DNA from: Candidatus Mediterraneibacter avicola
GTDB taxonomy: Bacteria; Bacillota; Clostridia; Lachnospirales; Lachnospiraceae
Direction: 5' to 3'
DNA length: 64,000 nt
Assembly: GCA_019115385.1 (NCBI GenBank)
Contig: DXDR01000014.1
Span: 1-64,000 of the forward strand
Shown: in pieces, positions 27,209 through 35,944 of the stretch
Numbering within the stretch: position 1 is the first letter of the stretch
Layout of the letters: every line of letters begins with the position of its first letter
Position numbers and translations under genes: made by a program
The notes under the pieces: model-generated
What the model was told of the DNA's origin: nothing
The model's database searches: none
What the model saw: only the letters and a program-made list of their open reading frames with translations

Positions 27209-29425
27209 ATGAAACGCATTCAAATCAGAAAACCTGATATTAAGGGGTTCTTTTCTAAGGTTAAACATCTGAAAAAGGAAGATATAAAAAGACATTTTCA
27301 GCAGAAGAAGGAACGGCGCCAGCAGATTCTGGAAGAGCGCCGCAACAGCGCGTTTGCGAAAAAGATGCGGCCGGTTTATAAATGGATGAACCGTTTTTCC
27401 CTGCCGCTGCAGTATCTGCTGGCCTGTGTGATCAATTTCTTTGTGGAGCTGATCTCCAGGCATTCCCTGTTCCAGGCATGGGATTATCTTGTTGAGACGC
27501 CGCTTGTATTTTTATATAATTCATGTCTGATATTCGCTACATTTACGCTTGTGTATCTGGTGCGGCGCCGGGTTTTTGCCAGAATCCTCATAAGCGTGTT
27601 CTGGCTTTTTCTGGGGACATGCAACGGCTACCTGCTGTTGAAGAGGGTAACGCCTTTTAATGCCCAGGATCTCAAAGTCCTGTCGGACGCCCTGGAACTG
27701 ACGAACAATTATTTCACTCCGGTGGAACTGGTCCTTCTGATCGTGGGAATCGCGGCGGTGGTTCTTTGGGTGATATCCATGTGGAGGAGAGGCGGACAGT
27801 ACACGGGGAAAATGCACCGTATAATCGCTCTTTGCGGAAGTGTCGTCTCTTTTGCCCTTTGTGTGCTGCTGACAAATGAAGCCATTGACAAGCGGGTGAT
27901 CTCCAATTATTTTGGCAATATTGCATTTGCATATGAAGACTATGGATTCCCATACTGCTTTTCTGCCAGCCTGTTTAATACAGGGATAAATAAACCGGCG
28001 GGTTACAGTGAGCAGACGATGGCGGAGATCAGCAATAATGGAACCATTACAGAGAGCAGTTCCGGCCGGTCAGAAGATGAGATGCCCAATATTATTGTTG
28101 TGCAGCTTGAGTCCTTTTTTGACCCCACGGAAGTGGAGTGGCTTAAGTTTTCGGAGGATCCGATCCCGAATCTGAGAAAATTGTTCTCTGAATATTCTAC
28201 CGGATATTTTAAAGTCCCTTCTGTGGGTGCGGGTACGGCCAATACGGAATTTGAAGTTCTTACTGGTATGAGTATGCGTTTTTTCGGTCCCGGTGAATAT
28301 CCTTACAAGACATACGCCAAGACGAAGGTTCTGGAGAGTGCGGCAACAGCGCTGTCTGGATTTGGCTATGGCACGGAGGCTCTCCATAACAACGGCGGAA
28401 ATTTCTACAGCCGGGCCCAGGTGTTTAACAATATGGGCTTTGACCATTACACGAGCAAGGAGTTTATGAATATCCTCCAGACCACTCCGAAAGGATGGGC
28501 AACAGATGATATCCTTGTGCCCAATATCATGGAGTCTATGGACACAACAGAGGGTCAGGACTTTGTGTTTACGATCAGCGTGGAGGGACATGGAGAGTAT
28601 CCTACGGAAAAGGTGCTCGACAACCCGAAGATCAAAGTCAGCGGCGTTGAGGATGAGGGCGAGCGCAACGCGTGGGAGTATTATGTGAATCTTGTATACG
28701 AGATGGACCAGTTCGCGGGAGATCTGATCGAAGCGGTCGAGGCGAGAAATGAACCTACAGTTGTGGTATTTTACGGAGATCATCTGCCGACGATGGATCT
28801 TGAGGCAAAAGATCTGAAGAGCAGATATTTGTATAATACCAACTATGTGATCTGGGATAACATCGGCCTGGAGAAGAAAGACGGAAATCTTGCGGCATAC
28901 CAACTGATCGCCGAGGTATTTGAGCGGCTGGACATCCACTCGGGCACCGTGTTTAACTATCATCAGCAGAGACGTGAGACAAAGAACTACCTTTCGGATC
29001 TGGAACTGCTCCAGTATGATATCATGTACGGTAAACAGTATGTGTACGAGGAAAGCGGCGCGCCGATCACGGAAGGTCATATGGTGATGGGAGTGAAGGA
29101 TGCGCAGATCACGGAAGTGCTCAGCCAGCTTGACGGATCCTACAGTGTATACGGGGAGAACTTTACAAAGCAGAGCAAAGTGTTTATAAATGGGGATAAA
29201 CAGCCTACCAGCTTCCTGAATAATACAAGACTGGATCTGAAAGAGTCAGAACTTGAAGATGGAGATACGATCATGGTGGCTCAGGTGGGCTCGAGCAATA
29301 CTATATTCCGGACGTCAAAGACCTATGAGTACCGGGATGGGACACTGATCGAACTGCCTGAAGAGGAAAATGCCGTTGAAAATGGAAGGCAGGCGTTCGT
29401 GAGCGAGGAAGATATGGAAGAATGA
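27209..29425 (+). CDS. LTA synthase family sulfatase-fold membrane protein
   Basis: A 738-residue polyglycerol-phosphate synthase-like enzyme. A basic N-terminal tail of about 60 residues precedes five hydrophobic helices (about 65-250). The extracellular sulfatase-fold domain has catalytic Thr343 in GTANTEFEV and metal ligands in QLESFFDP and FYGDHLP. After about residue 620 a C-terminal extension resembles an Ig/TIG-like fold (YSVYGENF..VFINGD), unusual for standard LtaS. It overlaps folC by 4 bases. It probably makes lipoteichoic acid or a related glycerol-phosphate polymer. Confidence 0.88.
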   Translation: MKRIQIRKPDIKGFFSKVKHLKKEDIKRHFQQKKERRQQILEERRNSAFAKKMRPVYKWMNRFSLPLQYLLACVINFFVELISRHSLFQAWDYLVETPLVFLYNSCLIFATFTLVYLVRRRVFARILISVFWLFLGTCNGYLLLKRVTPFNAQDLKVLSDALELTNNYFTPVELVLLIVGIAAVVLWVISMWRRGGQYTGKMHRIIALCGSVVSFALCVLLTNEAIDKRVISNYFGNIAFAYEDYGFPYCFSASLFNTGINKPAGYSEQTMAEISNNGTITESSSGRSEDEMPNIIVVQLESFFDPTEVEWLKFSEDPIPNLRKLFSEYSTGYFKVPSVGAGTANTEFEVLTGMSMRFFGPGEYPYKTYAKTKVLESAATALSGFGYGTEALHNNGGNFYSRAQVFNNMGFDHYTSKEFMNILQTTPKGWATDDILVPNIMESMDTTEGQDFVFTISVEGHGEYPTEKVLDNPKIKVSGVEDEGERNAWEYYVNLVYEMDQFAGDLIEAVEARNEPTVVVFYGDHLPTMDLEAKDLKSRYLYNTNYVIWDNIGLEKKDGNLAAYQLIAEVFERLDIHSGTVFNYHQQRRETKNYLSDLELLQYDIMYGKQYVYEESGAPITEGHMVMGVKDAQITEVLSQLDGSYSVYGENFTKQSKVFINGDKQPTSFLNNTRLDLKESELEDGDTIMVAQVGSSNTIFRTSKTYEYRDGTLIELPEEENAVENGRQAFVSEEDMEE

Positions 29426-30729
29426 CATACGGGGAAGCAGTAAAATATATTCTGGACATTCCAAAGTTTTCAAAAAAAAACAGTGCGGAGCATACAGGAT
29501 TCCTTCTCAACTCTCTGGGAAATCCCCAGGATGCAGTAAAAGTTATCCATGTTGCGGGAACCAACGGGAAGGGATCGGTATGCGCATATCTGGATGCAAT
29601 GCTCCGCTCAGAGGGAGTGCGTACAGGGCTTTTCACTTCGCCTCATCTGGTAAAAATAAATGAGCGCATTGTCATTGACGGCAGTCCCATCAGCGACGAT
29701 GCGTTTGTCTTTATTTTTGATAAAGTGCTTTCCGGCGTGAAAAAAATGGAGGACAGAGGAATGCCTCATCCCACGTTTTTTGAGTTCCTGTTCGTTATGG
29801 GCTTAACTGCCTTCGCTGAGGCGGGAGCAGATTATGTGGTGCTGGAGACAGGACTGGGAGGAAGACTTGACGCGACCAATACAGTGGCGCATCCTCTTGT
29901 GAGCGTGATCACCTCCATCGGAATGGATCACATGGAATATCTGGGGAACACACTGGCGCAGATCGCGGGAGAAAAGGCCGGAATAATCAAGCCGGGCGTT
30001 CCTGTATTTTTTTCAGAGACTTCCCCGGAAAGCGACCGCATCATAGAAAGTACAGCAAAAAAATGCGGCAGTTCCTGTAAAAAAATCGGGAAAGACGCGT
30101 ACGAAATTCTTGGAATCGAAGAGAAACGTATTGCATTTTCCCCGGCCAGTGATTATTATGGAAATACCACGTGGAAACTGAACAATATCGGCGTGTATCA
30201 GCCGGCAAATGCAATCCTTGCAATGGAAGTAATGCGTTCTCTTTTTGGAAGTTCCGGCCGTCGGGATTTATGGAGAAAAGCTCTGTCAGATGTGAAATGG
30301 GCGGGCAGAATGGAGGAGATCCTTCCAGATGTCTATGTGGACGGGGCACATAATGTAAGTGCGGTGGAGGCTTTTGCCAGGAGCGTTCTTCCAGATGAAA
30401 GAGGCAGGGCGATCTTGTTTTCGGCGGTGAAGGATAAGGACTATGCAGAGATGATATCCCGACTGTGCCGGGATGTTCAGGCAGATTTTTATGTGGTAAC
30501 CATGATAGAAAACAGCCGCGGGGCCCGGGCGGAGGAACTGGGCAGGCTGTTTGAGAGATACACAGATAAACCTGTTATTGTTACAGTGGATGTAAAAGAG
30601 GCGTTTGATTACATACTGGCTCACAGAGAGGGCCGGAGAGTATACTGTCTTGGTTCCCTGTATCTTGCAGGTATGATAAAAGAACTGATTCAGGAGGAAT
30701 ACGGATGCTCAATTATGAGGAAGAATTGA
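29422..30729 (+). CDS. folC: Folylpolyglutamate synthase/dihydrofolate synthase
   Basis: A 435-residue Mur-ligase-fold enzyme that adds glutamate to folates (and may also make dihydrofolate). It has the P-loop GTNGKGSV near residue 50, the folate loop TSPHLVKINERI, and ETGLGGRLDATN. Start ATGA overlaps the stop of the preceding gene. A 44-codon gene begins inside its 3' end, suggesting a coupled operon. Confidence 0.96.
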   Translation: MTYGEAVKYILDIPKFSKKNSAEHTGFLLNSLGNPQDAVKVIHVAGTNGKGSVCAYLDAMLRSEGVRTGLFTSPHLVKINERIVIDGSPISDDAFVFIFDKVLSGVKKMEDRGMPHPTFFEFLFVMGLTAFAEAGADYVVLETGLGGRLDATNTVAHPLVSVITSIGMDHMEYLGNTLAQIAGEKAGIIKPGVPVFFSETSPESDRIIESTAKKCGSSCKKIGKDAYEILGIEEKRIAFSPASDYYGNTTWKLNNIGVYQPANAILAMEVMRSLFGSSGRRDLWRKALSDVKWAGRMEEILPDVYVDGAHNVSAVEAFARSVLPDERGRAILFSAVKDKDYAEMISRLCRDVQADFYVVTMIENSRGARAEELGRLFERYTDKPVIVTVDVKEAFDYILAHREGRRVYCLGSLYLAGMIKELIQEEYGCSIMRKN

Positions 30730-30839
30730 AAAAGTTCAAGCCGAGCCTTGAGGTGGAAGAGATAGAGGAAGCTGTTTACAAAGAAGATTTGTCTGATATG
30801 ACAGATCTGCTGAAGCAGGTCATGGATCAGAAAAAATGA
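30705..30839 (+). CDS. Small protein of 44 residues after folC
   Basis: A short, strongly acidic/charged protein (begins MLNYEEELKKFKPSLEVEE, ends QVMDQKK) overlapping the folC 3' end by 25 bases. The AGGAGG site 7 bases before its ATG is excellent, and the remaining 110 bases have no other use, so I consider it a real gene. Predicted helical, soluble. Family unknown. Likely translated together with folC and the following TPR gene. Confidence 0.7.
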   Translation: MLNYEEELKKFKPSLEVEEIEEAVYKEDLSDMTDLLKQVMDQKK

Positions 30840-30869
30840 TTTCGGGCAGAAGGATTGTGGTGAGTATAG

Positions 30870-32228
30870 ATGGATTATGCGAAAAAGATCGTTTACCAGT
30901 CTAATTACTGGTACAATGACGGTCTGAGAAAAGCGCAGATCCGCGATATGTCAGGGGCAGTGAAGTCACTTAAGATAAGCCTGCAGTTTAACAGGGAAAA
31001 TATCGCGGCGCGAAATCTTCTCGGACTGGTGTATTATGGGATCGGAGAAGTTGCGGAAGCTCTGGTAGAGTGGATCATCAGTAAAAATCTCCGGCCCAGG
31101 GATAACATAGCCGATTATTATATCAAAAAGGTACAGGCCTCGGCAAATGAGCTTGAGACCATTAACCAGGCCGTGAAAAAATATAACCAGTGCCTCGGGT
31201 ACTGCAGACAGAACGGGGAGGATCTGGCGATCATCCAGCTGAAGCAGGTCATAACCTCTCATCCTTCATTCCTGAAAGCGCATCAGCTGCTCGCTCTGCT
31301 TTATCTGCACACGGAACAATATTCCAGAGCGAGGCAGATACTGCGTATTGCCCGTCGGCTGGATACAGCCAATGAGATTACCCTGAGATATATGCATGAA
31401 CTGACTGTGCGCCGGGGAAAAAGCCGCAGAGCGGGGAAAAAGAAAAAAGAGGATGCCGTGGAGTACAGCATGGGAAACGAGACCATCATCCAGCCCAGAC
31501 ATTCAGCGGTGAAGGAGATGGCATCGCACCTTGCAGTGGCAAATATCTTCATCGGAGCAGCGATCGGGGCTGCGATCATCTGGTTTCTGGTCGCTCCTGC
31601 GGTAGATCAGTTCAGATCAGAGCGGCTGAACAGCCAGATGAGGGAGTACAGCGAGCAGATAGATACGCTGGAGGCTCAGATCAGCGCCCAGACAAGAACA
31701 TTGGATAATTATCGGGCACAGAGCGAGAGCGCGGAAGCGGATGCTCAGAAAGCCGCCGGAACTTCTGACAGTTATGAAAATCTTATTTCAGTCATGGAGC
31801 AGTACAGGTCGGGGTCGTACGAATCAAACGCACTGGCGGATTCCCTTCTCAATATAACCAGGGACAACCTTGGTGATAACGGGAAGGCTCAGTACGACGA
31901 ATTGACAGGAGCGATCTATCCCAGAGCCTGTGAGAACAGGATGTCAGAAGGACAGGAAGCTCTGAATGCCGGGAATTATGAGAATGCCATCGAGGCTCTG
32001 TCCAAAGTTGTCAGGATGGATGCCGGTTACGGTGAGGGCGAGGCGCTCTTCAGACTTGCTGAAGCATACCGGGGAAACGGAGACAATGAAAACGCGTCCG
32101 CATATTTCCAGAGAGTTGTGGACGAATACGGAGATTCCCGGTACGCACAAGATGCCGCCGATAATCTGGCCGCGATATCCGGAACTTCCGATAGTTCTTC
32201 CGGTACCGGAGACAGCAGCGGAGAATAG
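30870..32228 (+). CDS. TPR-repeat membrane protein with coiled coil
   Basis: A 452-residue protein. N-terminal TPR-like repeats (residues 1-175) are cytoplasmic; a single TM helix (about 220-245, ANIFIGAAIGAAIIWFL) is followed by a coiled coil (about 250-300) and C-terminal TPRs (about 350-435) outside the cell. The Ser/Gly/Thr-rich tail is disordered. A role as an envelope scaffold is inferred. No enzymatic motif. Confidence 0.85.
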   Translation: MDYAKKIVYQSNYWYNDGLRKAQIRDMSGAVKSLKISLQFNRENIAARNLLGLVYYGIGEVAEALVEWIISKNLRPRDNIADYYIKKVQASANELETINQAVKKYNQCLGYCRQNGEDLAIIQLKQVITSHPSFLKAHQLLALLYLHTEQYSRARQILRIARRLDTANEITLRYMHELTVRRGKSRRAGKKKKEDAVEYSMGNETIIQPRHSAVKEMASHLAVANIFIGAAIGAAIIWFLVAPAVDQFRSERLNSQMREYSEQIDTLEAQISAQTRTLDNYRAQSESAEADAQKAAGTSDSYENLISVMEQYRSGSYESNALADSLLNITRDNLGDNGKAQYDELTGAIYPRACENRMSEGQEALNAGNYENAIEALSKVVRMDAGYGEGEALFRLAEAYRGNGDNENASAYFQRVVDEYGDSRYAQDAADNLAAISGTSDSSSGTGDSSGE

Positions 32229-32304
32229 AGGAAACCGCAATCATTGGAATAAACAATATAAAAAAAGAAAAAACAACGCATAAAGGCAGAAAATTTACGA
32301 AAGA

Positions 32305-32337
32305 AAAGGATGTGCAAAGAGGCACATCCTTTATTTT
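32305..32337 (+). terminator. Terminator after the TPR membrane protein gene
   Basis: A perfect 11-bp stem (32305-32315/32322-32332), loop AAAGAG, followed by ATTTTT. It separates the valS-folC region from spoIIA. Confidence 0.88.
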
Positions 32338-32352
32338 TGCACAACTTTGTGT

Positions 32353-32373
32353 AAAAGGGGTCTGACCCCTTTT
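32353..32373. repeat. Palindromic repeat, GGGGTCTGACCCC family (copy 2)
   Basis: AAAAGGGGT-CTG-ACCCCTTTT, 9-bp arms, directly before the spoIIAA ribosome binding site. A partial echo (AAAGGGGCCTGTCCCT) follows at once. Confidence 0.8.
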
Positions 32374-32405
32374 GAAAGGGGCCTGTCCCTGAGAGGAGGA
32401 GTTAA

Positions 32406-32720
32406 ATGAAATATCAGGTTCAGGAGAACTGTCTGACAATTTATCTTCCACGCGAGGTGGACCATCACAATGCGGAGGAGATGAAGCGGGAGGCGGATGC
32501 AGTTATTGACAGGAATCATATCAAATATATTATTTTTGATTTTGAGAAAACGGATTTTATGGACAGTTCCGGCATAGGGGTGATTATGGGAAGATATAAG
32601 ACGATCTGCCTGATCGGAGGAGAGATATGGGCAGTCCACGCGAATGCGAGGATTAAAAAGATACTGATGTTGTCAGGTGTGACGAAAATTATGCAGATAT
32701 ATGAGGAGGATGAGGCATGA
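32406..32720 (+). CDS. spoIIAA: Anti-sigma F factor antagonist SpoIIAA
   Basis: A 104-residue STAS-domain protein. The phosphorylatable serine lies in DSSGIGVIMGRYK (Ser54/55). When dephosphorylated by SpoIIE it binds SpoIIAB and frees sigma F in the forespore. GAGGAGG precedes the ATG. First gene of the classic spoIIA operon; overlaps spoIIAB by 4 bases. No SigH-type promoter was recognised in the short upstream gap. Confidence 0.96.
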   Translation: MKYQVQENCLTIYLPREVDHHNAEEMKREADAVIDRNHIKYIIFDFEKTDFMDSSGIGVIMGRYKTICLIGGEIWAVHANARIKKILMLSGVTKIMQIYEEDEA

Positions 32721-33172
32721 AAAATACGAATGAAATGGAGATCAGGTTTGACAGCAGATCCGAGAATGAGGGATTTGCAAGGGTAGCAGTTGCGGCGTTT
32801 ATGACCCAGCTCAATCCTACGGTGGAGGAAGTGGCAGATGTTAAGACTGCGGTCTCGGAGGCTGTGACAAATGCTATTATCCATGGATACGAGCAGGAGA
32901 TAAAGAAGGTACATATCCGCTGCCGGATCCGGGAGAATATTTTCTTTGTGGAAGTCAGCGATACGGGCAGGGGAATTGAAAATGTGGAAGAGGCCATGCG
33001 CCCTATGTTCACCACCAGACCGGAACAGGATCGCTCCGGCATGGGCTTTGCTTTTATGGAGGCCTTTATGGATCAGGTGGAAGTGGAATCTGAGCCTGGG
33101 AAAGGGACCACGGTGAAAATGCAGAAGGCCATCGGAAAAGGAAGGGAGATATGGACCACACAATCGCTTTAA
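32717..33172 (+). CDS. spoIIAB: Anti-sigma F factor / kinase SpoIIAB
   Basis: A 151-residue GHKL serine kinase that holds sigma F inactive and phosphorylates SpoIIAA. It shows the N-box (EAVTNAIIHGY), G1 box DTGRGI, and G2 region DRSGMGF. Overlaps spoIIAA by 4 and sigF by 22 bases. Confidence 0.96.
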   Translation: MKNTNEMEIRFDSRSENEGFARVAVAAFMTQLNPTVEEVADVKTAVSEAVTNAIIHGYEQEIKKVHIRCRIRENIFFVEVSDTGRGIENVEEAMRPMFTTRPEQDRSGMGFAFMEAFMDQVEVESEPGKGTTVKMQKAIGKGREIWTTQSL

Positions 33173-33867
33173 TCAGAAAATCGCACGACGGAGATAAAGA
33201 AGCGAGAGAACAGCTTGTGGAGGAAAATATCGGATTGATCTGGTGTGTCGTGAAACGCTTCTGTGGCCGTGGGACAGAATCCGAGGATCTCTTTCAGATC
33301 GGATGCATCGGCCTTCTCAAGGCGATCGACAAATTTGATCTGTCTTATGATGTTAAGTTTTCCACATACGCGGTGCCTATGATATCGGGAGAGATCAAGC
33401 GCTTTCTCAGGGACGATGGAATGATCAAGGTCAGCCGTTCTCTGAAGGAACTCTCCTACCGGAGCTTTCAGGCGAGAGAAAAACTCACGGACCGGCTGGG
33501 ACGGGAACCGACCCTGGATGAACTTTCATGCGAGCTGGGGACAGAAAAGGAGGAAATCGTGCAGGCTATGGAGGCCGGAAGCGAGGTGGAATCTCTATAC
33601 CGCCCCATTCATCAGAAAGAAGGAAGCGAGATACAGCTTCTGGATAAAATAGAAGAAAAAGAAAAAAAAGAAGACCGGATCCTTGACCGGATGATGCTGG
33701 GGCAGCTTTTGGAAACACTGGATCCACAGGAGAGACAGTTGATCTACCTGAGATATTTTGCAGACCGGACGCAGACAGATGTTGGAAAAATCATGGGGAT
33801 TTCTCAGGTCCAGGTGTCCAGGCTTGAGAAAAAAATACTTCAAAATATGCGGAAAATGACGTTGTAA
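33151..33867 (+). CDS. sigF: RNA polymerase sigma-F factor (SpoIIAC)
   Basis: A 238-residue sigma-70 family factor of the first forespore compartment. Region 2 contains DLFQIGCIGLLKAIDKFD and FSTYAVPMISGEIKRFLRD; region 4 contains the helix-turn-helix RTQTDVGKIMGISQVQVSRLEKKIL. It starts inside the spoIIAB 3' end and ends before a small hairpin (33921-33945). Confidence 0.97.
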   Translation: MDHTIALIRKSHDGDKEAREQLVEENIGLIWCVVKRFCGRGTESEDLFQIGCIGLLKAIDKFDLSYDVKFSTYAVPMISGEIKRFLRDDGMIKVSRSLKELSYRSFQAREKLTDRLGREPTLDELSCELGTEKEEIVQAMEAGSEVESLYRPIHQKEGSEIQLLDKIEEKEKKEDRILDRMMLGQLLETLDPQERQLIYLRYFADRTQTDVGKIMGISQVQVSRLEKKILQNMRKMTL

Positions 33868-33970
33868 ACACATATTTCTGCCGAAAATCCAGATACTATT
33901 TCTGAAAAAGTATACAGCGACCGGATGTGCGTGAAGCACGTCCGGGAGGAGTGGAAAGGTCGGTGAAAAT

Positions 33971-34126
33971 ATGGATGACGGACATAAAAAAATATGGTAC
34001 TCGATTTTTACTGTGCTGGCAGTCGCAGCTGCACTGGGAATCCTTTATTGGTTGAGCAACCCGCAGCAGGAGAACTCAGAAGGATTTTTAATCCGGGATA
34101 CGGAGGTGGAAAGCCGTGTCGTTTGA
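33971..34126 (+). CDS. 51-residue single-pass membrane protein in the spoVA region
   Basis: Encodes a 51-residue protein: short charged N-terminus, one TM helix (about residues 9-28, WYSIFTVLAVAAALGILYWL), and an acidic tail. Its stop overlaps the spoVAA start by 11 bases, so translation looks coupled. An AAAGG site is about 11 bases upstream and a stronger GGGAGGAG about 20 upstream. Family unknown; position implies forespore expression and a role at the spore membrane. Confidence rests on the overlap and TM pattern. Confidence 0.65.
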   Translation: MDDGHKKIWYSIFTVLAVAAALGILYWLSNPQQENSEGFLIRDTEVESRVV

Positions 34127-34781
34127 TACTGTCACTCTTTATATCAAGGGAAACAGGGATGTAGAAGTTACAAAAGACGAGGTGACACTGGGCGATATCC
34201 TGACAATGGAGTGCTCTGACAAAAGAGTGATCCCCAAAGTGAAATCCTTAAGAATCCTGAAAATACAGAAGCCCGGGCGCCAGCGATATGTGATCTCTAT
34301 CCTTGAGATCATCGCCTGCATACACAAAAACTGTCCCGGCATTGAGATACAGAATCTTGGCGAAACAGATATCATTGTCACCTGTGAAGACCAGAAAACT
34401 CCGGCAAAATTCTGGCACATAGTAAAAACAGCATTTGTAGCTGCGGTCACCTTTTTTGGCGCGGCATTTACGATCATGGCATTTAATAACGACGTGGATG
34501 TGACCCGTCTGTTCAGTCAGATCCATGAACTTGCCACAGGAGCGGAAAGCTCAGGTTTTACTATACTGGAAATCTCATATTCGGTGGGCCTTACAGTGGG
34601 AATCCTGGTTTTCTTTAACCATTTCGGCAAGAAAAAGTTTACGGTAGATCCCACGCCTATGGAAATTCAGATGAGGCTTTATGAAAATGACATCCAGACT
34701 ACGCTGGTAGAGAATGCCTCCAGGAGAGGGGATGAGATTGATGTGGACAACGCAGATACTTCTGGCAGCAGTCGGACTTAG
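34116..34781 (+). CDS. spoVAA: Stage V sporulation protein AA
   Basis: A 221-residue protein: SpoVAA N-terminal domain (residues 1-95, VTLYIKGNRDVEV) then two TM helices (about 105-125 and 147-170) and a hydrophilic tail. SpoVA proteins form the inner spore membrane channel for dipicolinic acid. The start is GTG 34116 after GGAGG. Overlaps spoVAB. Confidence 0.92.
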   Translation: MSFDTVTLYIKGNRDVEVTKDEVTLGDILTMECSDKRVIPKVKSLRILKIQKPGRQRYVISILEIIACIHKNCPGIEIQNLGETDIIVTCEDQKTPAKFWHIVKTAFVAAVTFFGAAFTIMAFNNDVDVTRLFSQIHELATGAESSGFTILEISYSVGLTVGILVFFNHFGKKKFTVDPTPMEIQMRLYENDIQTTLVENASRRGDEIDVDNADTSGSSRT

Positions 34782-35157
34782 CGCGGGCGCTGCGGTGGCA
34801 GGAGGCCTGTTCGCATTTATCGTAGAGCTTGGCGTGGTAGCCGACTTTGCGGACAGGACGCACACAGCCGATAAGATATTGTTTTATGAAAGCTGTGTCG
34901 CCCTTGGCGGGATACTCGGAAATATCTTTTATGTCTTCCGGCTCGATCTTCCGGCCGGAACCTGGTTTCTCGCATTATACGGCATACTGGCGGGTATTTT
35001 TGCCGGATGCTGGGCAATGGCGCTGGCAGAAATCTTGAATGTATTTCCGGTTTTTATCAGAAGATCAAGGGTAGTCAGGTATCTGACAGCATTTGTTTTG
35101 AGCATTGCGCTGGGTAAGGGACTGGGCGCATGTCTGTTCTTTTTTCAGGGATGGTAA
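34741..35157 (+). CDS. spoVAB: Stage V sporulation protein AB
   Basis: A 138-residue membrane protein with four hydrophobic helices, matching SpoVAB. ATG 34741 is chosen since AGGAGAGGGG lies 9 bases upstream; ATG 34732 directly abuts it. It overlaps the spoVAA 3' end by 41 bases and is followed by a hairpin (35158-35189). Confidence 0.9.
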   Translation: MWTTQILLAAVGLSAGAAVAGGLFAFIVELGVVADFADRTHTADKILFYESCVALGGILGNIFYVFRLDLPAGTWFLALYGILAGIFAGCWAMALAEILNVFPVFIRRSRVVRYLTAFVLSIALGKGLGACLFFFQGW

Positions 35158-35189
35158 GCGGCGTGCTGGCCGACAGGTCAGCACGCCGC
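35158..35189. other. Strong hairpin between convergent spoVAB and spoVAC
   Basis: A perfect 11-bp GC-rich stem (35158-35168/35179-35189) with 10-base loop overlapping the spoVAB stop region; no T-run on either strand. May end transcription or mark one edge of the inverted spoVAC segment. Confidence 0.6.
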
Positions 35190-35284
35190 ATTATAGTCTT
35201 CTGCCGGATCATCTGCGCAGTACGCTGCAGGAGTGTTACTTACAGTTATCGCATATTATGCGGCAGACTGCGGTGTACGAGTTG

Positions 35285-35746
35285 CTATATGACCGACACC
35301 CATATCCAGTAGATCAGGCCAAGCACCCAGCTTGTAAAGATACCATACAGTATGACCGGGCCGGCTATGGTGAAAATCTTGCATCCGATGCCGAACACCT
35401 GGCCTTCTTTTTTGTACTCAATGGCAGGGGCTGCGACCGAGTTAGCAAATCCTGTGATGGGAACGAGAGCTCCTGCGCCTCCCCATTTGGCAAGCTTCGG
35501 ATAGATGCCGGTTCCGGTCAGCAGGACACTGATGAGTACCAGTATCATGGAAGTCCATGCACTGCAGTCATCCGTGGAAAGCTTTCGGTATTCGCAGTAA
35601 TGATAGATTACCTGCCCCAGAAAGCAGATCGTGCCGCCAAGGAGAAATGCCTTGAGCATATTAAGCCATACATTATGCCTGGGGGTTTTCTGTTTGACAT
35701 ACTTTTCGTACTGCTGTTCCTGTTTCATACGCTGTACTTTGTCCAT
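35285..35746 (-). CDS. spoVAC: Stage V sporulation protein AC (inverted)
   Basis: A 153-residue membrane protein with clear SpoVAC features: YLYN-like NVWLNMLKAFLLGGTICFLGQ, then WGGAGALVPITGFANSVAAPAIEYKKEGQVFGIG. SpoVAC is the mechanosensitive-type core of the dipicolinic acid channel. ATG 35746 follows AAAGGAGA. It lies on the opposite strand to spoVAA/B and spoVAD/E, with which it is normally co-linear, so it must have its own promoter in the 200-bp divergent region before spoVAD. Confidence 0.93.
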   Translation of the reverse strand: MDKVQRMKQEQQYEKYVKQKTPRHNVWLNMLKAFLLGGTICFLGQVIYHYCEYRKLSTDDCSAWTSMILVLISVLLTGTGIYPKLAKWGGAGALVPITGFANSVAAPAIEYKKEGQVFGIGCKIFTIAGPVILYGIFTSWVLGLIYWIWVSVI

Positions 35747-35944
35747 ATAAGCGTCTCCTTTCATTTCCGGCGGTGTGGGCGATACGCCGTACCCGGCGCC
35801 GCCATGCGCCTGTTTTTTCTATTATCTGAATAAAGCCTGAAAATATACTTGCGGGGGAAAAGTTCTGCAGCTGCGTATATTCCGGAAATACCGGCAGATA
35901 CTATTCCTGCAGATGAAATTAACAAAAGGAAACGGGGAAAGCAT

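Noticed and set aside
35105-35833. A 242-codon plus-strand frame opposite spoVAC
   Set aside because: The minus strand encodes a clear SpoVAC with a good ribosome site; the plus frame has no family features. The inversion of spoVAC therefore stands.
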